This document shows, one piece after another, positions 8,048-13,191 of a stretch of 16,851 nt of DNA. This DNA comes from JAVBKE01 sp031554215 (GTDB lineage Bacteria > Bacillota > Bacilli > JARBTR01): the NCBI GenBank assembly GCA_031554215.1, contig JAVBKF010000153.1:1-16851 (forward strand). The letters run 5' to 3'. Position numbers and translations under genes: made by a program. The notes beneath the pieces were generated by a model. That model did no database searches. It saw only the letters and a program-made list of their open reading frames with translations, and had not been told where the DNA came from. Positions within the stretch are counted from its first letter, which is position 1, and every line of letters begins with the position of its first letter.

Positions 8048-8752
8048 TTATTCTGGATTTCGTAAATAATAGCCAACGCCTCTTCGGGTTGTAATCCAAA
8101 CAGGCAAACTAGGGTCATCCTCAATTTTTTCACGCAAACGCCTGACCGTTACATCAACCGTCCGGAGATCCCCGTAGTAATCGTACCCCCAAACCGTTTG
8201 AAGGAGATGCTCCCTTGTTAGCACCTGCCCAATATGGCGAGCAAGGTAATGAAGTAGTTCAAATTCACGATGTGTTAGCTCCACGGCATCACCACGCCTA
8301 GATACTGTATATAAATCTGGATGAATAACTAAATCTCCAATGACTAAATCTGATGATTTAGATTCCTCGATAGCAGAGGCAGCACTATTACGTCTTCGTA
8401 AATTCGCCTTAATACGGGCAATAATTTCGCGCGTACTAAACGGTTTCGTTACATAATCATCCGCACCCAGCTCAAGTCCGAGCACTTTATCAAACTCTGA
8501 GTCCTTTGCAGTTAGCATAATAATAGGCATTTCAAACTTCTTGCGTAACTCACGGCAAACTTCCATTCCATCCATTAGTGGCAACATAATATCCAACAAC
8601 ACCAAGTCTGGGACAACCTCGTTCGCAAGTCGAACAGCCTCCACCCCGTCATAAGCGCAGAAGACCTGAAAGCCTTCCTTGACCAAATTAAACTCCAAAA
8701 TATCAGCAATCGGCCTCTCGTCATCAACAACAAGTATTTTCTTATCAAGCAT
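8048..8752 (-). CDS. walR: Response regulator WalR (YycF)
   Basis: Essential OmpR/PhoB-class DNA-binding response regulator, partner of WalK, controlling autolysins and wall metabolism. The 234-residue product has a receiver domain (1-120) with acidic pair Asp10-Asp11, phosphoacceptor Asp54 in LVLLDIMLP and the KPF lysine near residue 104, and a C-terminal winged-helix domain (about 135-232) with VELTHREFELLHYLA and RTVDVTVRRLREKIE, followed by TRRGVGYYL. The ATG at 8752 has AGGGAG eight bases upstream; an earlier ATG at 8788 has none. First gene of the wal operon. The usual neighbour purA is not found upstream. Confidence 0.97.
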   Translation of the reverse strand: MLDKKILVVDDERPIADILEFNLVKEGFQVFCAYDGVEAVRLANEVVPDLVLLDIMLPLMDGMEVCRELRKKFEMPIIMLTAKDSEFDKVLGLELGADDYVTKPFSTREIIARIKANLRRRNSAASAIEESKSSDLVIGDLVIHPDLYTVSRRGDAVELTHREFELLHYLARHIGQVLTREHLLQTVWGYDYYGDLRTVDVTVRRLREKIEDDPSLPVWITTRRGVGYYLRNPE

Positions 8753-9022
8753 CAGCGCGACTCCCTTCTCAATTAACAATAGACACATAATTATCTCTCA
8801 TGATACCATTTTTCAACAAGGATTTCACTAGCTGCGGTCATCTAGCGTTATAAATGAAGCAACTACCTCGCAAGTAGTACGCTATCTAAACAGAAAAAGA
8901 ACAAAATAATATTGTTGTAAACAAATATGTTGAGTTAGAAAGAGGCTCTTAGCCATTTGGTGTGGAAACAAAGAGTGCTAGGCAGTATTTTGCCAAAGTA
9001 CGCTTCTTGATAGGTTTTCCTT
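8753..9022. other. Gap between walR and the transposase remnant
   Basis: Besides the wal promoter, no gene is seen on either strand. The stretch around 8943-8967 (GGCTCTTAGCCATTTGGTG and following) could be the terminal repeat of the ISL3 element, because it lies on the expected side, but no matching repeat was found on the other side of the remnant. Confidence 0.35.
8800..8828 (-). promoter_or_regulatory. Candidate promoter of the wal operon
   Basis: On the minus strand GTGAAA (8823-8828), 17 bases, then TATCAT (8800-8805) preceded by TGG, an extended -10. The transcript would start about 40 nt before the walR start codon. Confidence 0.5.
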
Positions 9023-9358
9023 TCATGAGTCCATCCCATCTGATTCAAAATTCCATGTGAAACTCGCGTGTTGTCGTGTCCATTCGGCCCCGATGCTTCT
9101 GATCTTTTTACAGTTTTCGCATTTGATTCGTGGATGTCTTGCGTGTATATTTGTGTGATATTCCCAAAAGTTTAGATGTCTCCTTGTTCTGTCATCATCT
9201 CCGATATTGTGTATTTGATATTCGGCATTCCCACACTTCGGGCATTCAAATTTTGTCGCTCTTTTGAAGTCCACGTAAATGTGTAATATCTATTTTTCTT
9301 CATTTAATTCGTATTCAAATACGTACCACTATGGGCGTTCCTACTATTCTTTAATCAA
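9023..9358 (-). pseudogene. ISL3-family transposase, N-terminal remnant
   Basis: Only the N-terminal zinc-finger part of an ISL3-type transposase remains. The readable frame contains WYV, HIYVDFKRATKFECPKCGN, then RRHLNFWEYHTNIHARHPRIKC, a second CENC pair and WTRQHASFTWNFE: the four-Cys zinc ribbon and the Arg-His-Leu region that ISL3 transposases have before their catalytic DDE domain. An open stretch of 83 codons (9023-9274) could start only from a GTG without a ribosome site. Upstream, the same frame continues the family pattern through four TAG codons (9290-9292, 9329-9331, 9341-9343, 9344-9346). Downstream the similarity stops after WNFE and a TGA follows eight codons later; the whole catalytic domain is missing. 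It is not expected to be active. Confidence 0.8.
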
Positions 9359-9504
9359 ATATTGTTTCGCGAAGAGGCTAGAAAGACAATCTGCAACCCA
9401 TGCTAAAATAAAAACCACATGCAGAAAAAGATTTAACAATCTTTCCTCAGAGGTTTATTCTTAAACAATTGTTATAACGAAATACGATTCTAAGAAGGAA
9501 TCTA

Positions 9505-9539
9505 GAGCAAGATCATGACCGATGAGAAGAATCTTGCTC
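9505..9539. repeat. 9-bp inverted repeat downstream of the flavodoxin-ferredoxin gene
   Basis: GAGCAAGAT at 9505-9513 and its complement at 9531-9539, with a 17-base loop, lie about 25 nt past the stop codon of the minus-strand gene. There is no T run, so a terminator role is uncertain. Confidence 0.4.
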
Positions 9540-9562
9540 AATTTCAAGAATTAGAAGCAGAA

Positions 9563-10372
9563 TTACTCGATATCGTCAAACCTTCTAATCAAAAGATCCT
9601 TTAACCTCACATCAGGGTGATGATATCTAGGTACATCTACAGTTTGCTTCGTATATTGAATCGCAACCTTTGGACACCACTGAACACAAGCAAAGCATGC
9701 TTGGCAATTCTTCAACAACCATTCAGGCTTTTGATCCACATTCATCATAATATTGTTCGTCGGGCAAATCTTCGCGCAAGTCGTGCAACCAGTACACTGA
9801 TCATCAACAAAAAACCGCTTATCAAAAGTAGTCTTAGCGTTCGTCTCATAGATTAACTTCTGTAAAAAAAGTTTTAAGCGATTCCCCTTTGGGTAAGCAA
9901 TATATTCACGTGTCTGAATATGTGCAGCAATTGTTGTCGTGTGAAGCAAAGCCTGGTCAAAAGTAAGCTCTTTATTGACCAGAGTTTTCGCATGATCCTT
10001 AAACGGCGCATTATGTGGCATGCGAACAGAAAAAAAGGCAGAAACTCGGCGCTGCTTCAATGTAAGTAGCGTTGCCAATTGGTGAAATGCAAAATTACTT
10101 CCTCGCTTATCTCCATGCGTTGCCACAACAAAAATATATGGGCTACAATGATTGATTTGTAGGCGTTCAACAAACTCTTGCACAAACGATGGTATCCCGC
10201 CAAATATAGTAGGAAAAACAAAACCGATCGTATCGGCATCAGTTTGTAGTTCCATCTCTAATGACTCATATCTAATAAATACATGTGTGACATCATCGAA
10301 ATGCTGAGCGATATCACGAGCGACTTTCAAACTATTACCAGTAGCAGAAAAAGTATAAATAGCAAGCGACAT
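9563..10372 (-). CDS. EFR1-type flavodoxin/4Fe-4S ferredoxin fusion protein
   Basis: A soluble electron-transfer protein that joins a flavodoxin-like domain to a bacterial two-cluster ferredoxin. Of 269 residues, 1-150 form the flavodoxin part, with the FMN phosphate loop TFSATGNS (7-14), a TIFGGIPSF segment and the THGDKRGSN region. Residues 190-240 contain two complete CxxCxxCxxxCP motifs (Cys193, 196, 199, 203 and Cys223, 226, 229, 233) for two [4Fe-4S] clusters. The start at 10372 has GAGGTG five bases upstream; a frame from 10459 has no ribosome site. Such proteins are common in anaerobic or facultative Firmicutes, and their partners are usually unknown. It stands alone on the minus strand in the accessory middle region. 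Confidence 0.87.
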   Translation of the reverse strand: MSLAIYTFSATGNSLKVARDIAQHFDDVTHVFIRYESLEMELQTDADTIGFVFPTIFGGIPSFVQEFVERLQINHCSPYIFVVATHGDKRGSNFAFHQLATLLTLKQRRVSAFFSVRMPHNAPFKDHAKTLVNKELTFDQALLHTTTIAAHIQTREYIAYPKGNRLKLFLQKLIYETNAKTTFDKRFFVDDQCTGCTTCAKICPTNNIMMNVDQKPEWLLKNCQACFACVQWCPKVAIQYTKQTVDVPRYHHPDVRLKDLLIRRFDDIE

Positions 10373-10485
10373 AAGACACCTCAAGGTTAGAAGTAGATCA
10401 TTTCTCCACGCAAAAAGATGAAGTTCTTTACTTCGTATAATTCCTAAACAGTAAACCATAGGAAAGAAATCATTAAGGGAAAACC

Positions 10486-10517
10486 AATCGGCATTTTATT
10501 TTAATAAAATGCCGATT
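10486..10517. repeat. Perfect 14-bp hairpin
   Basis: AATCGGCATTTTAT, loop TTTA, then the exact complement. On the minus strand it directly overlaps the stop codon of a hydrophobic open stretch (10516-10688) and is followed by GGTTTT, so it may have been that gene's terminator; the T run is weak. It also lies about 100 nt upstream of the flavodoxin-ferredoxin start. Confidence 0.75.
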
Positions 10518-10688
10518 AAAACGAAGGGAATAACCAGTTGATAATCACACTATAAACAATGGCAGAAACAAGCAGGAACAGATAAGTAACCAGTTAAATC
10601 GATGTCGACACGAATTTGTTTATGTGAAATATGCCTAAAATAAATGCAAAATATGGCTGTGGATTATGGTATAATTTAGCCAAGTGAT
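10516..10688 (-). pseudogene. Possible decayed gene for a small membrane protein
   Basis: One minus-strand frame reads through about 57 codons with a single TAA (10594-10596). The 25 codons after it encode a membrane-helix-like stretch (YLFLLVSAIVYSVIINWLF) and end in a TAA that overlaps the 14-bp hairpin. The part before it includes NPQPYFAFILGIFHINKF, also hydrophobic. There is no start codon with a ribosome site: the nearest in-frame TTG, near 10685, has none. I do not recognise the protein. T-rich DNA gives hydrophobic frames by chance, so this is tentative; the hairpin exactly at the stop codon is the main support. Confidence 0.3.
10664..10675 (+). promoter_or_regulatory. Extended -10 promoter candidate reading toward the regulator
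   Basis: TATGGTATAAT: a perfect TATAAT (10670-10675) preceded by TGG. No good -35 lies 16-18 bases upstream. It points right, so a transcript would cross the peptide gene in antisense and reach the regulator start at 10881, about 200 nt away. Confidence 0.4.
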
Positions 10689-10697
10689 AGGGGATGC

Positions 10698-10732
10698 AAA
10701 AAAAAGCATTTGGATTATAAAATCCAAATGCT
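10698..10732 (-). terminator. Strong terminator of the 20-codon peptide gene
   Basis: A perfect 12-bp stem (AGCATTTGGATT and its complement, four-base loop, 10705-10732) is followed on the minus strand by eight T (10698-10705). It starts 18 nt after the stop codon of the peptide gene. There is no T run on the plus strand, so it acts on leftward transcripts. Confidence 0.92.
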
Positions 10733-10750
10733 AAACATTGTAAAGAAAGA

Positions 10751-10813
10751 TTAATGAATTGGTGGTGCGATTTCTCTTACATCAGCTAATACTGCTAGTA
10801 ACATTGTATCCAT
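10751..10813 (-). CDS. 20-residue putative signalling peptide, divergent from HTH-TPR regulator
   Basis: The reading frame encodes MDTMLLAVLADVREIAPPIH. It has everything expected of a real gene: AGGAG (10821-10825) seven bases before ATG, a TATAAT box (10862-10867) about 50 nt upstream, and a strong terminator just behind. An in-frame ATG six codons earlier (10831) lacks a ribosome site. The N-terminal half is hydrophobic without a basic start, so it is not a classical signal peptide; the C-terminal half (DVREIAPPIH) is polar and proline-containing and might be the mature part. Its place beside a divergently read HTH-TPR regulator is the layout of Rgg/SHP-type pheromone pairs, whose peptides of 20-25 residues are exported, trimmed, re-imported and bound by the TPR domain. 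That function is inferred from context; the peptide itself matches nothing I know. Confidence 0.72.
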   Translation of the reverse strand: MDTMLLAVLADVREIAPPIH

Positions 10814-10843
10814 GGTATCACTCCTAGACATTTTCAAATATAA

Positions 10844-10853
10844 ACTGTACATT
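10844..10853. promoter_or_regulatory. Small palindrome between peptide gene and regulator
   Basis: A 6-bp perfect palindrome TGTACA (10846-10851) inside a near-palindromic 10 bases lies just downstream of the -10 box of the peptide gene, between it and the ribosome site. It is a candidate operator; the element is short and could be chance. Confidence 0.25.
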
Positions 10854-10861
10854 ACTCTTCT

Positions 10862-10867
10862 ATTATA
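10862..10867 (-). promoter_or_regulatory. -10 box of the peptide gene
   Basis: Perfect TATAAT on the minus strand. The -35 position falls over the start codon of the regulator and has no match to TTGACA, as is common at promoters that need an activator. Confidence 0.55.
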
Positions 10868-10880
10868 TACGAGGTGGCGC

Positions 10881-11975
10881 ATGAAATCACTAGGTTTTGG
10901 AAAAATATTGAGAGAGATTAGAATAAAAAATAATATTTCTCAAAGAGAATTAGCAGAAATTGTCGGTTGTGGTCAGTCTGCTATCTGCAAATTAGAAAAT
11001 GGAACATCAGAAATTTCTATAGAAACGTTTGTAAAGATTGCGGAACATTTAAATGTGTCTCCTGCATATTTACTGGAGCACCGTGGTCATCAGGTGATTG
11101 AGAACAATGAAAAACAAGAACAATTTAAAACAAGAGCAGAGGAATTAAAGAATGAATTTGATTACAAGGGGCTTGAGGCACTTATTCAAGAGAATGAAGG
11201 AGAAGAATTTCTAGAGATATCCTTCATGCAAAAAATGATTTTGCGATTTAAAGGGGTTTGTGCTTACTATAATTTAAAGAAAGATGCGCTTGCATTTCGT
11301 TATTTAGAACAGGCATTAAAAAAGAAGGCACAATCAATCCAAGATCATTATCAAAATATAGAAACTCACACCAGTATAGGTATCATTCATTACGAGCAAG
11401 AAAATTATTCTTTAGCTATGAGAAGTTTTGAGAAAGCACGGGTGATTGCTAAAAGATACACTACGATTAGAAGTGATAAAATCTATATTAGAGTGCTCTA
11501 CAATGCATCATTAGTAAATTCACACATGGGAAATCATAGAAAGGCTTTCAGACACCTGAATGAGGCTATCAAAATAAATCGAGAAGCCCACTCATCTTTT
11601 ATCATGCATGTTTTATATTACCAGAAAGCCTACTCATACAATAAATTGGAGGATGTGAAAAACTGTGAACGTTGCCTAGAAATCTCAAAGAAATTGGCAG
11701 AGGCTTTTGATATAAAGACCTACCTGCCATTTACCGATGCAATGACTTTCGTAGTTGAGATGAACAAAACTGGGCGATGGGAACGTAATGGAAAATGGCT
11801 AATTGATTACAAGAATAATGATATTTTCAATTTATATACAATACATATTGAAGAAACAAGAAAAGACATTTCCGAAGAAGTGCTTGGCGACTTGGAAATA
11901 GAAATAGAATTCCCGAACATGGCAGGCAGCAACAAGTCACGGGACGAAGTACAATTGAAATTGACAAAAAGATAA
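10881..11975 (+). CDS. HTH-TPR transcriptional regulator, RNPP-like (putative peptide receptor)
   Basis: Probable DNA-binding regulator switched by a small peptide. The 364-residue product has an N-terminal XRE-type helix-turn-helix (about 6-65: ILREIRIKNNISQRELAEIV, then GCGQSAICKLENG) and a helical repeat region (about 85-300) with recognisable TPR units such as YEQENYSLAMRSFEKARVIA and MGNHRKAFRHLNEAIKI. Asn208 in VLYNASLVN sits where RNPP regulators carry a peptide-contacting Asn; that equivalence is a guess. The ATG at 10881 is chosen because GAGGTG lies just upstream and the product starts at the HTH; a frame back to 10812 would overlap the peptide gene. The size is nearer NprR than PlcR or Rgg. 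The gene looks more AT-rich than its neighbours, which suggests transfer. The C-terminal 25 residues are acidic and then basic, and look unusual. Confidence 0.85.
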   Translation: MKSLGFGKILREIRIKNNISQRELAEIVGCGQSAICKLENGTSEISIETFVKIAEHLNVSPAYLLEHRGHQVIENNEKQEQFKTRAEELKNEFDYKGLEALIQENEGEEFLEISFMQKMILRFKGVCAYYNLKKDALAFRYLEQALKKKAQSIQDHYQNIETHTSIGIIHYEQENYSLAMRSFEKARVIAKRYTTIRSDKIYIRVLYNASLVNSHMGNHRKAFRHLNEAIKINREAHSSFIMHVLYYQKAYSYNKLEDVKNCERCLEISKKLAEAFDIKTYLPFTDAMTFVVEMNKTGRWERNGKWLIDYKNNDIFNLYTIHIEETRKDISEEVLGDLEIEIEFPNMAGSNKSRDEVQLKLTKR

Positions 11976-12080
11976 GAAGCTAAATAGCGAACCGGGTATC
12001 GTAGAAACAGGAAAACACAAAAGAGGTCTAGTAGACTGAAGTGTATACAATTTTAGAAAACTAAAGTGGGGTTTGAACCA

Positions 12081-12563
12081 ATGACTGATCATGAATACAT
12101 GACCCAAGCCATTGCGCTTGCAAAAGAAGCGAGAGAGATTGGCGAGGTGCCTATCGGAGCACTGATTGTCATTGACGATCAAATCATTGCATCTGCGTAC
12201 AACCTACGTGAAAGTCAACAAAATGCAACAGCACATGCTGAAATATTAGCAATTCGTGAGGCCTGTAAAGCTGTTGGCTCATGGCGTTTGGAAAATGCGA
12301 CATTATATGTCACATTAGAACCATGCCCGATGTGTGCTGGGGCAATCATTATGTCACGGATTTCAAAGGTAGTTTATGGTGCAACCGACCCTAAAGCAGG
12401 ATGTGCTGGAACATTGATGGATTTACTACAAGACAGTAGATTTAATCACCATTGCGAAGTCAGTGCTGGACTACTAGCTGAGGAATGCGGGCAGGTACTA
12501 AGTGACTTTTTTAAACAAATTAGGGTTGTAAAAAGGCAGAATAAGGCCTTAAGGAAGCAATGA
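12081..12563 (+). CDS. tadA: tRNA-specific adenosine-34 deaminase TadA
   Basis: Zinc enzyme that converts adenosine-34 to inosine in the wobble position of tRNA-Arg(ACG). The 160-residue product has the deaminase signature: AHAE (His52, catalytic Glu54) and PCPMCAGAI (Cys82, Cys85). The ATG at 12081 is preferred because the family starts shortly before the EVPIGALIV strand; a GTG at 12066 is in frame, and the only purine-rich sequence (GTGGGG) overlaps it, so it would serve the ATG. As in Bacillus it precedes the SRP RNA gene and dnaX. It lies 105 nt after the regulator gene, with no clear terminator between them. Confidence 0.95.
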   Translation: MTDHEYMTQAIALAKEAREIGEVPIGALIVIDDQIIASAYNLRESQQNATAHAEILAIREACKAVGSWRLENATLYVTLEPCPMCAGAIIMSRISKVVYGATDPKAGCAGTLMDLLQDSRFNHHCEVSAGLLAEECGQVLSDFFKQIRVVKRQNKALRKQ

Positions 12564-12883
12564 AACAACCAACGTAGAACACTCAAATAATAAAGAGTTC
12601 AAAAGGATAGCATCACGAATATGAAGCACCAGAGACCGCAAACTGTTTACTAAACTGAATACAATAGATACAATCAAACCTTCCTTACCACGATTTTTCA
12701 TGTCTAATAAAGGAGTAGAAGCATCAAATGTCTGCGTTCTCCTCTACTATTTATTTAACCAGTAGCAGAAATTGGGTCCATAAGTGTCGCAGAATAAATA
12801 AAACTTGCAACCGGTACAACTGATAGTGCATTTAACATAATGAAATGTTTGCATTCTTGGGGATTTGGTTGTATAATAACACT
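12564..12883. other. 320-nt gap between tadA and the SRP RNA
   Basis: No convincing gene. An imperfect hairpin (12712-12745, stem of about 11 bp with a mismatch and a bulge) may end tadA, although the T run is poor. A second hairpin (TGCA and AACAT arms) lies around 12827-12854. On the minus strand a 27-codon frame (12755-12838) runs without a ribosome site. The SRP promoter occupies the last part. Confidence 0.5.
12849..12877 (+). promoter_or_regulatory. Promoter of the SRP RNA gene
   Basis: TTGCAT (12849-12854), 17 bases, then a perfect TATAAT (12872-12877). The predicted start near 12884 coincides with the outer end of the long closing helix of the RNA. Confidence 0.6.
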
Positions 12884-13057
12884 CGCAACATTTAAATGAT
12901 TTTGTATAAGAGCTTCAGCTGGGTCCTGTGCAATGGGAACTCTCGAACCATGTCAGGTCCGGAAGGAAGCAGCATTAAGGGAGACCTTCCATGTGCCGCA
13001 GATCAGCCTAGCTGAAGTTCTTATACAAACACTCACTTGAATGTTTTTTATTTTTTT
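12884..13057 (+). ncRNA. ffs: Signal recognition particle RNA (4.5S/scRNA)
   Basis: RNA scaffold of the SRP, which binds Ffh and targets nascent membrane proteins. The conserved Ffh-binding domain is unmistakable: CAGGTCCGGAAGGAAGCAGC (12954-12973) with the asymmetric loops around it. It sits on top of a long helix in which 12887-12922 pairs with about 13010-13045, including a nearly perfect 20-bp block (TTTGTATAAGA side against TCTTATACAAA). The closing helix runs directly into T runs (13044-13057), so it also serves as terminator. The predicted promoter gives an RNA of about 165-170 nt, shorter than the ~270 nt of Bacillus, and no Alu domain is apparent; the ends are estimates. Confidence 0.93.
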
Positions 13058-13151
13058 CAACTTAGGATGCAATTGTAGCAACAAATAACAAATTAATTCG
13101 TCAGGCAGAGTGAAAATTTTTCCGGTGCCTTTTATTTTTCTCACGATACGA

Positions 13152-13157
13152 TATAAT
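13152..13157 (+). promoter_or_regulatory. -10 box upstream of dnaX
   Basis: Perfect TATAAT 34 nt before the dnaX start. The -35 region is T-rich without a clear hexamer. Confidence 0.4.
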
Positions 13158-13191
13158 AGATGAAGATTATACAAAAGGGATGACGGTTAAA

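Noticed and set aside
9279..9464. Plus-strand 61-codon frame
   Set aside because: It is antisense to the readable ISL3 transposase remnant, has no ribosome site and its product resembles nothing.
10694..10720. Plus-strand 8-codon frame starting ATG at 10694 after GGGG
   Set aside because: The G-run directly touches the ATG, leaving no spacing, and the frame is made of the terminator of the minus-strand peptide gene.
10812..10880. N-terminal extension of the HTH-TPR regulator from an ATG at 10812
   Set aside because: It has no ribosome site, overlaps the peptide gene and its AGGAG on the other strand, and adds 23 residues before the HTH that do not look like part of it.
8800..12080. Replication origin at the divergence point of the two gene blocks
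   Set aside because: Only isolated one-mismatch DnaA boxes are present; there is no box cluster and no AT-rich unwinding element with dnaA or dnaN nearby.
12730..12828. Plus-strand frame of about 32 codons after AAAGGAG
   Set aside because: The spacing from AAAGGAG to ATG is 12 bases and the G-rich motif is explained as one arm of the hairpin at 12712-12745.
12839..13000. Extension of the minus-strand frame through the SRP RNA as a protein gene
   Set aside because: The SRP RNA is under strong RNA-level constraint, so an open antisense frame is expected by chance; there is no start codon.
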